Shown: positions 11,855 through 24,623, counted from the first letter of the stretch. The stretch is DNA of 64,000 bases from Gonatopus flavifemur (GCA_018340375.1 JAFFJZ010000001.1:69990001-70054000); one strand, 5' to 3'. Made by a program: numbers and translations. Notes: generated from the sequence alone by a model not told the origin.

Positions 11855-13042
11855 CATATAATACAATTTGTGCGGGCTAATAAATCAAAGAAATTTTCAC
11901 TAATCGACTTGACAACACTGTTTGAAAAATTCTTGAATTCAATACGAAATTCTTTATGAAATATTATTATATTTCCCGATTAACTTGATTAATGGTCATT
12001 CAAAATTTCTTTTTGAAATGTAATAATTATTTATCAAATTCCACGAATATGTTAACAAAATTAAGAAGAAAATTCTCAAATTAAGAAGATAATTCCTAAG
12101 ATGAGGAATTATATTATCGAATTCAATATTTTATTATGAAATTTGATAAAATGTTTATGTAAAAAACTTTATAATATTCTTCTGAAGTTTCAGGCAGATT
12201 TTTCTAACAGTGAATGTAATTATATATATTCAAAACAAACAGTCCATAGAATTTAGGTAATACATTGTCTAGCATTTTTGTCACATACAATTTTCAACGA
12301 TATTTTTCTGAAGTTTTGAATATTTTCCCAATCACACGCTATTCTCGCAAAGATCGATATCTCAAAAAGATCCTGAGTACTTCTCTAACCGTTCTCATGC
12401 ATAATCGAAGGGAATTCGGTTAGTTGTTCTAGGTCACGAATCGTTGGAGATAATGGTCCACCCATTCACTTTTCCAAACAAAAAAAAAGACACGACCGAA
12501 GGAATATTTCATACCCTCCATTTTCTCATCAATTTCTATACGAAAAACATATTCTATACAGTTCGTTAACTATGTTGTAATAAAAATCTTGTCACAGAAT
12601 TTTGATCAATTCCATCATTCCTATCAAAAATGAAAAACGAACAAAAAATCTGAAAATTTGTGGGTAATGTTTCATTTTAGAGCAACCTAAATCCTCAATA
12701 TTGATATAAATAGAGATGTGTTTTTCTCCAGTTTGGATATCGATTTTTCAACACTTATTTATAATCCAAAGGCTTGTATTAGAAATTACGAAGAAGCGGA
12801 AACTGTGTATTAGACATTTCAAATTCGTTTGAATAATCTTAATGATTGAATGATGAATTGAAATTCGTGAAACTACTGTCACGGGTACAAAGTGAAATCT
12901 CACCACTCGTGGCATTATACTTGTTCTTTTTGTGGCCCGGAGCGACTCGAATCCCAAAGGAATAATATAATACACATGTGATTCTCGACCCTCCAGTCGA
13001 TTTGACCTCGATGTAGATACGTTGCTCCCACAGTAAGAGCAG
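11855..13042. other. No gene recognised
   Basis: AT-rich DNA without clear repeat ends. The GC-richer part at 12890-13042, next to the repeated 77-bp element, looks unique. Confidence 0.3.
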
Positions 13043-13119
13043 GCGTTACAAATCAGGGATTAGCCGTATTTAACTCGACTTGCGCAGTCAAACAGTTAAT
13101 CGATAAATGATTATTTACA
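13043..13119 (+). promoter_or_regulatory. Candidate conserved non-coding element, copy 2
   Basis: Partner of 2031-2107: same orientation, about 11 kb away, about 66 of 77 bases identical without gaps. The TTAATCGAT and GATTATTTAC blocks are retained. A TA dinucleotide run follows directly. Confidence 0.4.
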
Positions 13120-13122
13120 TCT

Positions 13123-13148
13123 TATATACATATATATATATATATATG
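13123..13148. repeat. (TA)n microsatellite
   Basis: A nearly uninterrupted TA run, with one CA step. Confidence 0.8.
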
Positions 13149-13727
13149 TACAGTGGACAGATGGTACACGGTCAACGCTTGAATTTTGATCATGTATGTT
13201 CATGAATAAAAGCAAGAATTTATGTGATATCCGCGTAAATGATAATGAATGGAGAGAACTAAATCGTTCGTGATCCTTCCGCGACGTCTATTAATTCACC
13301 AGAATTGATCGCGATGCGTTGAATTTTGAATCACCGTTGTGAAATGAATATTCATTCACATATATGGATAATCTCAAATCGAAAGAGCGATAAATCCTCA
13401 TCTTTCATAAATTTCCATTAAACTTCTAACTTTGAATTGCCAGATTTCATTGATTCTCGTCACCTTTTCACTAATGCGATCGGATTTACAAACAATACTT
13501 CAATGTTGTGAATCTTGACATGGCTTTGAGATCAGTTCAAAAGATGTCTGATCTTTCAGTGACTTTGAACGATATTCACACATAAAAAAGAAATTTGGTG
13601 ACTTCTATCGTTCGAAAGATATAAAATATTTTTCGGAATCAAAATTGTATGAAACTGGAAATTATGAAACTACACTGGTACCCAGGAACTGGAAGATATC
13701 TGTTTATAACGAATTTTTCAGCTGTCG

Positions 13728-13971
13728 TACAAGAAAATTCATGTTTTTTACTTCACAAACAATAGGATATTCAGTTGAATAGTCGCCATAAAATACTTAT
13801 AATTGATTTGAATGAATTCTCGTTGATTCGATTAAATATTTATTCAATATGCTATGAAATATTTCATCAATGGAAACAGTTATTTAATTGAGTCAATTCA
13901 AAATGTATTCAAATCAATTGAGTATTTTATGGAGACTATTGAACTGAGTGTTTTATTTTTTTCTCTCAGTG
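13728..13971. mobile_element. Probable MITE with CCATAAAATACT/AGTATTTTATGG arms
   Basis: GTCGCCATAAAATACT near 13783 is complementary to AGTATTTTATGGAGAC near 13921, and the right end reads TTTTTCTCTCAGTG. The texture resembles the MITE at 10401. The left boundary is uncertain. Confidence 0.4.
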
Positions 13972-14829
13972 TTCAATTTCCCCGTATGAATACAAGAATT
14001 TTTTGATACGTGTACTGGAATTTTCATGATTCGAATGTATACTGTTTAAAATTTCTATATATTTATGTGAAGTAATGAACACATACATGCGTTAGGAATT
14101 TTCCGGATTTATCCGGAAATTGACTGTGAAATGGTAAAAAGATCTCTCAAAGTTTGGAATTTTCAGATAAATTTATGGGAAATTCCATGAAAATATACCG
14201 AAAATCGATTTCCCAATCAATACATACAGGGAAATTCCGATTATTGTTTACAGTGTAATTTTTCAGTACAAATGTACAGGTTATTAATTGCTTCCAGTAT
14301 GGTACTGGAATTTTCCCGAAGTGCTTCTTCACAGTGTATATTGGAAAAAAGAGGAATATTTATTGAATATAGAAATCAGTAGAAACAAATGGAAGTAGTC
14401 AGACGTGCAATGACGAACGTTGATTACAATTAATAAAAGAAACAACATGAAGTGCTTTGGTAATTTCAAGTAATGCGATAATAATTCATCATCCCCAACA
14501 CATGCACTATCGTAATCATCAATATTACAACTCAATGCCAGCTCTCAATCGTAAGAGTGTCAGAACATTCATGATCACATAACTTCCACGGATTGTGAAT
14601 TGAACTGAATGCCTGAACAATGAAATCGAATAAAATGTTCAATTTAAATTGACTCAGGTTAAATTTTGAAAGAATATCATAATTAAGACCTATAAGATTC
14701 CAAATTATTGTTCACATTGTGTATGTGATGAAAATTGTATATTATTTTAAGCGTCAATAGTATGATCGTGATTCCAAATGAAAACGTACATAAACGATAA
14801 TTGACGAAATTTCAACCGATCGTACAAAC
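13972..14829. other. No gene recognised
   Basis: AT-rich DNA with scattered ACTGGAATTTT-type motifs (14010, 14303) that hint at old repeats. Confidence 0.3.
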
Positions 14830-15270
14830 AAAACACTATTTGCAAACTTCGCTATCCGTCCCTTCCCGTTTCTCCGTCGAAGATAGTTATTTGATTGTAA
14901 TCGTATAATTATCTGATACTTCAAAGCTCAATTCGTTGAGAATGTGTACGGACATTGACAATAATGATGATGCTGTAGCATCAACAATGATAACTGAGGT
15001 GCGTTGAAGAAAGAGGCCACGAACGAGAGAAGGTGAGATAGAAGAGAAGAAGGTGAAGGGAAGAGAGAAGGAGGTGGCGGTGAGACAGCAAGGGGTGGAG
15101 AACAGTGTTGGTAGCTGGATGACTGGCGGCGGAAGCGTCGTCATGGCGACGCATCGATCAGTCGCTGCCACGCGAATCGAGTAGAGTCGAGTCGACTCGA
15201 CGACTAGAATCGAAGAGCTGAGACCATAATGTACACCATCGACGTCTTTACCATACGTTCTCAATATCAT
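14830..15270. promoter_or_regulatory. GAGA-rich and GCCAT-containing block, candidate regulatory element
   Basis: Purine-rich GAGAG-type sequence runs from about 15000 to 15070, followed by a GC-rich part containing GTCGTCATGGCGAC at 15137-15150 (a GCCAT core on the minus strand) and a perfect 16-bp palindrome GTCGAGTCGACTCGAC at 15186-15201. GAGA-factor and Pho/YY1 (GCCAT) sites together mark Polycomb response elements and some insect promoters (established knowledge); the assignment here is inference. A 153-codon open frame on the minus strand has no recognisable domain and probably reflects the higher GC. Confidence 0.3.
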
Positions 15271-15895
15271 ATACGATGTACGCATTACACCGTGTTTATC
15301 AAAAATTCTCTGGTAACAATACCATGGATCTCTCTTTTGTTCCAACAAAATATGTATTCTTATTCCTCACGCTTGATCTAATACTCCACGTTTGTGTCTT
15401 ATGGCGGTCTTCTACTAGTCCTCTTCTCGAAAATCAAAAAGACAGTAGTAGATCACAGATATCAGAACTTTACAGCAACTACTCGAAGTTCTCAATAAAT
15501 GCATGAAGTATCCCATAAATACTCATCATGAATTCAAGTTTTGTAATCAGTTGTTATGGTCTAGTGATACCAATTATTCAAGAAACATCAGTTGATAATC
15601 AATTCTTCTTCATGAAAGAGACATCTAGTTTTATAAATATCGAAGTATGGAATTATTGTTGTGATTCCTCCCAGGGTAGGAATGATTATCGCTATTATCC
15701 ACTTCATTTTAAGGGTATTTCTAGTGCTTAGCTTCACCGCAAGAACCTCGAAAGGTACTCGACAACTACTATAATCGGTAATAACTAGAATTATTTTATG
15801 ATGTATTCCGCCGAAACTGATATCTACAAACATCGATGTTTTTATATTCAGTTATTATCGAATTGTAGGAAAAAATAGTCGAAATTACGATTGAG

Positions 15896-16064
15896 ATAGT
15901 TGGGAAAGGACTCAACTATGACTGATAATAAGTTTCACTACTTCGTAGTTTGAATAACAATATTGAATGAGGAATTACTGTTCGGATTAGTTACATTCAC
16001 AATAAAATAGTTAATATAACCATTGAACAGCTAGCTATTCATAGTTGAGTCCTTTCCCAACTAT
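15896..16064. repeat. Inverted repeat with perfect 25-bp arms
   Basis: The 25 bases at 15896-15920 are the exact reverse complement of 16040-16064. Each arm itself begins ATAGTTG and ends CAACTAT, so arms can also fold alone. The surrounding TTTTCTTTTCTCTCAGGG at about 16081 suggests the right end of a MITE. Confidence 0.6.
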
Positions 16065-16098
16065 TACTATTAATTCACTATTTTCTTTTCTCTCAGGG

Positions 16099-17374
16099 TA
16101 TGGATTTTTTCATATAGGAAATATCATCCTTACCTAGCTTAAAGAACAACAATCAAATCTATTATTTGAATAATATAAAATTGTTCTATATCATCTATCA
16201 AAGAAACTTCTCTTCAAAACATGAGAATTCCCGTTCCTTGCATGGAAAAAAATGCGAGTCGACAATGATGTGAGAATATTTCTTAGTTTTTTGATAATGA
16301 TAAAATATTACACATTGTTATGAAATTTTTTCCAACAAAACTAAAATATTAGCAGGAATTGAAGTGCGAATTTTGTAAAGTAAATAATTCAACGCAGAAA
16401 TTCTACATCAAATTCGGAAATTGTGTTGCGTCAAAATCAAAATGTATTTGGGGGTGAATTTGAGAATTACTTATATTCGAAACAAAGATAGTAGCAGATA
16501 TGGTTTTGGTGATTGCTATTCCTCACAAATGACAAAATTCTATCAAAACTGCTAAATTTGAGTCCAACTATATTTGTTCATAGCAACTTCAACGAATAAA
16601 ATGGTTACTGTGACTGCAAACGTGGAGATGGGCTCGAAACTATTCGAAATTGAAATTGTTCCCTCCAAACAAGCGACTGAAGTCTATCTTTTGAAGGTCT
16701 AATTCTCATATAGCGATACCCCATGAAGTCCTCCTACAGCTTATATACAGCGATGTAAAAATGAATTCACCGTTCAATTTGTGAGTTTTCTGCAAATCCA
16801 TATGCTACTTGGCTAACTATTCTGTGATCTTTTTTTCTAATCATTCAATACAAAATTAATGCGAATCAACGCAAAATTTTTAAGCCAAGCAACGAAACAT
16901 TCTGCATGAATTTGCGTAGTTTTCGCGTCATTTGGCGTCGTTTCGATGATTTTTTATTCTTTGTAAATGAAATTTAAGAAAAATTTGAACGATTTTATCT
17001 CTGTTGCGAAATATTTTCAAATCTTCTTAAAAGTTCGTATATTTCCCAGACGCATTTTTCTCTATGCGATAAATGGAAGTAATACATTTGATTTTCTTGA
17101 AACCATTGCGTCCAGTGCATTCAGCTCAATCAGATGTCATTGACTCCGCGTTATATCCACAATCGTTTCTCGAATATTCATTTCAGACTTGGGTAGATTG
17201 TTTTCACATTCATCTTCTTGGTCGTTCTAACCGTGCATACAAACAGAAGACAAACGCAGTAGCTGATAAAACTTTGTTATAAAGAATTTGTGAATTATAT
17301 ACGTTCCTGGAACAGAGGATTAATGCTTCTATGCGAGTATTTGAAATGGTAATGGACAATTTCCGACAAGATCA
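16099..17374. other. No gene recognised
   Basis: AT-rich DNA with no frame, repeat end or RNA gene that I can support. Confidence 0.3.
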
Positions 17375-17816
17375 CACCAAGAAAAAAAAGTTGTCGAGTC
17401 AATATTTGGACGATTCCAAAAAATAGTTTGAGCTACCGTCATTTCAGTTGATTTGACAGCAAGGAATGTAAGATTTACATCAGCTGTGGTATATCCCACG
17501 AACGAAATGTGGCGGATGTCATATCATTGCAATATTCCGGATGAAATGTTTCAAAATAACATCTCTGGAACGTTCTTGAAACATGAAACATTCCTGCGAC
17601 GTTTCAGGGATCTCATTTTGAAAGATTTCATTCGCAACGTGACAAGGTGGGACCCTAACAGTCTCTGAAACGAGCCAGAAATGTTTCGCAACATCATTTA
17701 GTTCAGTGAGTTCTTACATTCACTGTTGTAGAATCAACTTAGATTGTGGTAGCTCGAACTATTGATTGTAATGTATTTATTGGAATGCAAAGTTTAAAAC
17801 CTCTTATTTCTCAGTG
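17375..17816. mobile_element. MITE with CACCAAGAAAAAAAAG / TTATTTCTCAGTG ends
   Basis: Inverted subterminal blocks TAGTTTGAGCTACC (near 17425) and GGTAGCTCGAACTA (near 17748) support the pairing of the ends. The centre contains several GAAACRTTYC-like motifs and may be a second insertion. Confidence 0.45.
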
Positions 17817-17890
17817 CAAATGATCGAGTTTCTGATCATTTTCATGAAAAATCGAGCTTAATATAAGTTTGATTGATAAAACAAGATCTT

Positions 17891-19106
17891 CCCGGAAATG
17901 AGGAGCTGATCTTGGTCCCTTTAACATGATCTCATATTGTATTCGACCTGATTTGATTCAGTTCAACCTGATTTCATTCCTTTTGAACCTGATATTGTTC
18001 TATACATAGTGATTCAAATTCAGGTCACAACCTGATCACGATCTGTTGAAATTTGAAGGAAAAATTATAAATCCTGCTCACAACTGTTTCAACCTGATAA
18101 TGTTCCTTTCATCTTGATTCTAACCTGGTTTGCAAATGTATAATGAAATTCAAATGTATGCATCATTTATGGATGATAAAGTTGAGTATTAATTGATCAA
18201 TATAATTTTATTATTAAAAAATTACACTAAATGAACATAACGTAAATTAAATCGCATTTGGAACTTTGATAATTTCTGAGAATAATGAAATGTCAATAAA
18301 TTCTATAAGATGAGACTTGAAAAAGTATAATGAAAATGAAATCGAATGAATTTCATGAGAAAATAAGATGTTTGAAATTTATTTAGAATAATAAGCTTAC
18401 ATCCATATATACATATCCAATCAATTTTCATATTTAAATTTCGATATCCATTCAAAATTCCTCAATGTTTGGAACTTGCTATTTTAATTCAATAATATAT
18501 TTCAGGTGTAACAATTTCATTCACACTCATATTTTGAAGACTATAATAATAATAATTTGTTTGTAAATTTTATTCAGAAAATGCCAGCAACGAGATACTA
18601 GCTAAATCTAATTTTACAAATTATAAAAAAATAATGCAATATAAATGAATCATCGAGATGTACAAATTGTAAACGTATATCACCTCGCTAAAAATCTCCC
18701 ATAAAAAACATTAAATTCCCCTGATTGTTGTATGAAATTAACGATTCAAAAATCAAATCACAAAAGAGAGAAAGAATTTATCGTTTTCATTTTAAACAAG
18801 GAAATTTTACAAATCTACAATTGTACATCTCGAGAGTTGAATTATATATCATTATTTTTTAATAATTTTCGAAATTAGATTCAGCAGGTATCTCGCTGCT
18901 GGTATTTTCTGAATATTATTCACAAAATTCCATAACCAGGTCAAAATAAGGGTGAAGCAAAAATAGAGCTATATCAGGTTTTAATTCGTATTCGTTGCGT
19001 ATTACAGATCAAAACAGGTTCTCATTAATCCTCATCTCATACTGTCCAACAGGGTAAGATCAGTCTTTGAATAGTTAGAAATCAGGTTTCAATTTTCCGA
19101 CTCGGG
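17891..19106 (-). mobile_element. 1.2-kb CCCGAGTC-ended transposon, copy 2 (inverted)
   Basis: Reverse-orientation copy of 7297-8518 over its full length, including the ATCAGGTT/AACCTGAT subterminal array near 17925-18130. One end is changed (CCCGGAAATGAGG) while the other keeps CCGACTCGGG. Confidence 0.7.
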
Positions 19107-19256
19107 GAAGTAGATTTTGTCAAGATTGCCTTTGACCAATTCGAGATAGTGAGGAAGAAATATAACGAAATTTCCTTGACAATTCTACACAAAAGTATCC
19201 CACACTGCACAAATGGATGAATTAAAAACTCTCTCTGAACTGTTGTGATGTGTGAG

Positions 19257-20013
19257 CAGTGCCGGATTCACCCATGGTGGGGCCCCTAGGCGGAATTTCG
19301 TGAAGGGCCCATGTAAGGCGACCGATTTTCGAACATTGAGGTTCTTTGAAATAAGAACAGTGTAACTTTCTTAATCGATTCGATATAAATCAAGTGATAT
19401 GGAACGAAATTCCGAAAAATGAAAAAACGTACTAATATTAAAAAAGTATTGAAATTCAATTCTTCTCAATACTATTTTCACTATAAGTACTAGAGCTGAT
19501 TCTATTTTTTTCATCAGAAAGAAATAATTTTGATCAAGCCAATTCAAATACTCATTGCAAAAGTAACACGCCCAGGAAACGTTACCCTGATGAGAAAATT
19601 TCACTGAAAATCTCTGAACATTTCACGGATTTTTCACAGAAGAGTTTTTAAGAGGATTTCAGAGGTATTTATAGTTTTTCAAACAAATCTAGAGTTCTTT
19701 ACATTGAGAGAACGCCAGGTTTGGGTTGTGGGTAGCTACAGAAAGAATCACTGACTTCATGTCAAACATAGCATTTTCTGAGTGTATTCAAAAGTATTAT
19801 ATTCCAATACTTTTTGAATACATTTTGTTTACTGGATTCCTTTGATTTTTAAAACTGTTTCCGCAGTAAGTACGTGAGTAAGATTATTTTTTTCATGAGG
19901 GTTAAGAAATTAAAATTCCGATTTCTGCAAAACCTGATCGATGAGTGGGGGCCCCCCAACCGTGGGGGCCCCTAGGCGGCGCCTAGTCCGCCTCTATGGT
20001 GAATTCGGCCCTG
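19257..20013. mobile_element. Non-autonomous hAT element with perfect 8-bp target duplication
   Basis: Ends CAGTGCCGGATTCACC and (inverted) CAGGGCCGAATTCACC. The 8 bp on each side are identical, TGTGTGAG (19249-19256 and 20014-20021). Subterminal GGGGCCCCTAGGCGG blocks also pair in inverted orientation. The interior is AT-rich with no transposase frame. Confidence 0.8.
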
Positions 20014-21733
20014 TGTGTGAGATAAAAATCGATCGAATCTGTTGAACTTTCAACATCGCTTATTCAGAATTTCCCTTACACTTTTAATGGAGAAATTCCA
20101 GTTTGTTTTTAATTTTTATCCTAAGCGAAGAGAAAATCGTACTCTGATTACATACATTGCATAGATAATGACATCCTACGTGCAACATACTGAATCCATG
20201 TACTCTCTTCAATTAGAACTAAGAGTGGAATGATCATTTGATTCAGCATGTCTGACTACTTCCACTTTTCTCTACTTTCATTCTATATTGAATGATTATG
20301 CTTTCCACTGCTGTGCTCATTTTTGTATCTGAAGTGAATGTACAACAGTGCTCAGAATCAGTACACATTGAGGCAATTGATCCCTAATGAAGAAGTCATA
20401 CAAAAATCTATAAAACCCCCATAAAAATTCCATGCAGTGATGCATTCCAAGTCAGAACGAAATAATTCCGTTTTGGGGTTGAGAGAGCTCATGAGTTCAT
20501 TTTGATACACAAATTTCTATGCTAATGCTCCTAAAACTCTATTGACACATTTGAGCCCTCATCAGGATGTCAACATATTTGAAAAACATAAATCGAATTC
20601 GAGAGGACCCAGTAACAGTAAACTGAATCAAAACCTTCAGAACCAGGATGAAATTGTTTCAATTTATTCGCATGGATTGGCAAATTAATACATCTTTTTG
20701 TAAATATAAATTGAGAGGATGTTTTCTCTCTACGCCATTAAATCATTCGCTTCTCCATAAGAACCTTTTACACTTTTTTATGAAAATTATATATGATTAT
20801 CATCACTCAAAGATAGGGAAAATCAATGGATGAATGGTTTGTTATTAAATCAAATCTGCATATTCTCACTGTGCATTCTCTCATTCCCATCGGAACAGAA
20901 AGTACTACATTTTATTCTTTCCAGAGAAAAAATCGCTAGTCATTGAACCTCATACGTGGCAAGCTCAAGGCTAGATGAGTATTGATTCGAGTTTAAAATC
21001 CATGACTCCCTAAAGACATTAAGTTTTAATTACTCACGTTGAAGAATTTTTCAATCCAATCACAGTACCAATGAATGAACACTTTTTTTTATTCAATTCT
21101 ATAAATCGGTACTCGAAGATTGCAAGAATTTCACGTTTCACTTTTCCACATTTCTTGTATTCACCTGAATTTTGAAAAGTGTAGAATTTTCTACACGATC
21201 CAAGTATATTCTTCACAATCTATTTGAATGATACTCGAGACGCAGTAAGAGTGATAAACCAGAGCAGTTTGAAATTTCATATTCGAGCCGCATTCATTGT
21301 CAATTTGGACGACCCGTTCCTCTCTCTCTCTCCCTCCTTCTATCTCTTCTCAATGATCAGAATTGACTGGTCGAGATACAACAGTCCGCTTACACATGAA
21401 TACTTTCCTGATCCTGTATAAATTCCCGGAACGGAATTCAACGGTACTTTGAGCTCGCACGATCTACCCTGGAGCATTTTACACTATCATGCTGAAGAAA
21501 GACGACGAGGAAGCTAGCTGCTGGCAATCACTCGAACAACTCATACTAATGATGAATTATAACAAAAAGTCGTAATGAAAGAAAAATTGTGGAATGATTT
21601 TCACTGCTTTGTCATGAACGTTCATTTTTTTCAATTCGCATATATACGGAGGCAATACTACAATGAGAAAAATTCAAATAGTCACATAAACTGTTTGAGG
21701 ACAACCATTCAAATTCAGTATTCACAAGTATAC
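20014..21733. other. No gene recognised
   Basis: AT-rich DNA. A CT-rich tract near 21321-21345 and several short frames are present, none with a recognisable domain or convincing gene structure. Confidence 0.3.
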
Positions 21734-22106
21734 ACACGGAGAAAAAGGAATTCGCTGTGGCAGCGAAATCTACTTTTGCTGGATTCCTTTTGCCAGAGCA
21801 GCAAATTTTTTTCTGTGACAGCAAACTATTTGCTGTTCCAGCAACCTTGTTAGCTGCGACAGCGAATTTTTAGCTGTGGCGGCAAAAAATGTTTGCTATC
21901 CCAGCAAAATTTGTTTGCTATTCTATATATAATACTGAAAATTGACTGGCGGAGCAAACATTTTTTGCTGCCACAGCTAAAAAATTGCTGTCGTAGCTAA
22001 CACGATTGCTGTTATAGCAAATTTTTTTAGCTAGGTCAGCAAAAAATGTTGCTATTCTATATATAATACCTCGATTTGCTGCGTCAGCAAATTTTTTCTC
22101 TCCGTG
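21734..22106. mobile_element. AGCAAA-type MITE (copy 2, best preserved)
   Basis: CACGGAGAAAAAGGAATTCGC at the left and GCAAATTTTTTCTCTCCGTG at the right. The interior is a run of short self-complementary units such as TTTGCTGTTCCAGCAA and GCTGTGGCAGCGAAA, so the whole insert can fold in many ways. ATTCTATATATAATAC occurs twice (near 21919 and 22054). Confidence 0.6.
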
Positions 22107-22345
22107 CACGGAAAGACCGGGTCTATGATTACTTAGAAAGAATTCATCAACATTTGAAAAAATATTTGTAGTCAGAATATTAACAGTTGATAGTTTCATT
22201 GATACTTTTCACAGTGGAACTATCAATTGTTAATACATCGACTAAGAATTTTTAGTAGACTCCCTACGAATATTTTTCAGCGATCTACGTTTTCCCTAAA
22301 TTGACAATCATTTTTCTAAATATTAATAGACCCGGTCTTTCCTTG
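22107..22345. mobile_element. 239-bp MITE with GGAAAGACCGGGTCTAT ends
   Basis: The 17-bp end at 22110-22126 is the exact inverse of the right end ending at 22343. An inner pair TTAACAGTTGATAGTT/AACTATCAATTGTTAA lies near 22179 and 22218. It abuts the preceding MITE with no spacer. Confidence 0.6.
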
Positions 22346-23030
22346 TATAAACAGTCAGGGTAACTTGTACATAGTAATGAAACCTATTTATATGGTTGCA
22401 TGAACTACATAAAGAGTGAGAAAAATTATAATCCAATATAGTTGTCCTCTCACACAGTTGCCATGACTTCGGATTTCTCTGAGTGTACGTTTCGAATTTT
22501 CCATGATGGATTATTGAGAAAGAAAGGAACAATGAACTTACAGAATCCGAAAAACAATTTTCTCAGTGAAATGAAATATTTATTGACTATGACGAAAGAG
22601 GTTCGTGATGAGACATTCCAAGTAGGGGTGCGCGAGTATTGGTTTTTCTCGGGTCTGGTCGGGTCGAGTAATTTGATGTGAGTGTCGCGCGTCAGCTACT
22701 CGAAATTTTTGAGTACCCGAATATCAGTGGGTTAATCGAAGTTTGCGAGTGCTCGAATATCATCGAGTTACCCGAAGTTTCCGAGGACTCAAATATCATC
22801 GGATTACCCGAAATCTTCGCGCACTTCGGTAATATTGTCGGATTATTGAAAAATGTAAATATTCAAATCCATTTGGATATTCGGAATTAATCGAGTTGAA
22901 TTAATATACCGGATGACTCAAGTCAAATAGATTACACGGAGAAAATTAATTAGGAGAGCACTTTTATTTAGACCTATGCAATTTGAACCTAGATTTAGAA
23001 ATTAGGAACCGATTTCTCGCAATTGTGAAT

Positions 23031-24072
23031 TACCGAGCCAACCATGGATTGGTTCCAATCATTAGTCAATTTGATTGATTCCAATGGCATTTGCTAATAA
23101 TTGATCAATTATTTGGGAATTATGTATAATCTTTATGCGCATGTTCATTCATTGGATAACAATTGATCATTTTTGAAGGGTCAATTGTTGGTCGTTGATG
23201 CGGACATAGAACAGGACAATTATTGATCAATCTCGTGGTGCATAGAATTGACCAGAAATTGATCATTCAACATACTTGGATAATCGAAAATCTGGAAATG
23301 TAAAACATCACTTATTTTCTATCGGCAATATGGAATTTCCCATTGGTCATGTGATGTTAATAGGATAGAATTATTTATTATGTATTGTTTACTACAAAAA
23401 ATTGTTGTGATTTATCGATTCATTCATCTCCGTCGTATCAGTGATCGCAACTTGTCGAATTTTATATTATTCGTGGCGCGGTAAAATTGTCGCGATGAAT
23501 TGAGGTTATTCGTAACTTCAATTTCGGAGCATGGATGCAAATTCCTATGATTATTATAACTGAGTGAACCAATTGAACTCCATTCCAATCAAAAAGTGTG
23601 GTTTCGGGTTATAATTTCTATTTGAATTAGCAATACGCAAATTGCGGATAATTATATATTATAATGTTGAATGAACGGATTCAGTTTCACGTGCCGTCAT
23701 CACAGTTTTGAAATGAAAAAATTAAAAACGAATGTTCAACGAATTAGAACAAAATTCTTTCACACTGAAGTTATTATATTAGTATTTTCAAGTGATTCAA
23801 AGTTTTATAGTATATATCAATGAATAACGAGTGCTTGGTCAATTTTCGATCATTCTCAAACCAAAATAATTGTCCAATAATTGCCAAATTATGGATCAAA
23901 TTATTTCACAGCTGACAGCATTGCCCAGCAATTGGGAAATCCAATGGTCCACTGAAATTGATCAATTATTGGTCGCCAATACGGATACAAAAATGGACAA
24001 TCATTGATCAATCCCACCCAATCTCATTGGGTAATAATTGACCGGTCATTTATCAGCTTTGGTTAGCTGGGT
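23031..24072. mobile_element. 1.04-kb element rich in TTGATCAATTATTGG
   Basis: Ends TACCGAGCCAACCAT and (inverted) TACCCAGCTAACCAA form a short imperfect terminal repeat. Both flanks are dense in ATTGATCAATTATT and GGTCAATTATTG motifs in both orientations. The interior from about 23300 to 23800 is unrelated AT-rich DNA. No coding frame. Confidence 0.45.
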
Positions 24073-24263
24073 AGCAAATAATTTCGATCGGTCGATGGAA
24101 CTGTTTGGTGTTTCCTTGAATCGGTTAAAACTGTCGGTTAAAGCATGAGTATATTGTATTTGTATTGTCAGCGTCTTTAGACGTTTTCTCGGATTTACTT
24201 TTTATATCAAAGGGTGCTGACTCGTTTATTGCAATAAAAAAAAAATATTTCATTAAATATCAC

Positions 24264-24623
24264 AGTGTACCACCGGATTAGAACCCCATATCGGTCTCGT
24301 CTAGTGTTTCGGACAAGACCGAAACCGATACGAGACGATACCTGCCAAATCGAGATTCTCGACGATACCAAAACGTATAGAATGCATTGTCGAACCCGAG
24401 AATGGCGAGAATCTCGACTCGAGACCGAGACGATACTGATTTTGTTGAGAAAAAAGCGAGACCGAGACGAGATTATAAACTCCGAGATCAAATCGAGATC
24501 GAGATCGACACCCAGTCAATCTCGGCGAGACGAAACGAAAACGAAACACTAGTCTGCTCGAGAAACGTTACTGTGTATTTTTCTCGAAGAGACCGATATG
24601 GCGTTCTAATCCGGTGATACACT
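24264..24623. mobile_element. MITE with AGTGTACCACCGGATTAGAAC ends, interrupted
   Basis: AGTGTACCACCGGATTAGAAC at the left and the inverse of AGTGTATCACCGGATTAGAAC at the right; the arms continue with ATATCGGTCTC/GAGACCGATAT. It is split by the hAT MITE at 24302-24551. Confidence 0.6.
24302..24551. mobile_element. 250-bp hAT MITE of the TAGTGTTTCG family (copy 1)
   Basis: Ends TAGTGTTTCG and CGAAACACTA; flanked by GTCTCGTC (24294-24301) and GTCTGCTC (24552-24559), 8 bp with two mismatches. The interior is built from CGAGA/TCTCG motifs. A second copy is at 41804-42069. Overlapping frames of 80-95 codons on both strands reflect the CGAGA repetition rather than a gene. Confidence 0.6.

Noticed and set aside
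12936..12960. CGACTCGAATCCC, a B-box-like motif
   Set aside because: No A box at the right distance and no cloverleaf; chance match.
14887..15348. 153-codon minus-strand open frame
   Set aside because: No domain, no splice context, and it lies across a GC-richer regulatory-looking block where long frames arise by chance.
17400..19110. LTR pair formed by the repeated 1.2-kb sequences
   Set aside because: The copies at 7297 and 17891 are in opposite orientation with inverted ends of their own, so they are separate transposons, not LTRs.
21734..22106. CRISPR-like array of AGCAAA units
   Set aside because: Unit spacing is irregular, units are self-complementary and differ from each other, and the insert has MITE ends in a eukaryotic context.
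24207..24617. Arg/Ser/Asp-rich frames on both strands
   Set aside because: They translate the CGAGA repetition of a hAT MITE; both strands are open for the same reason.
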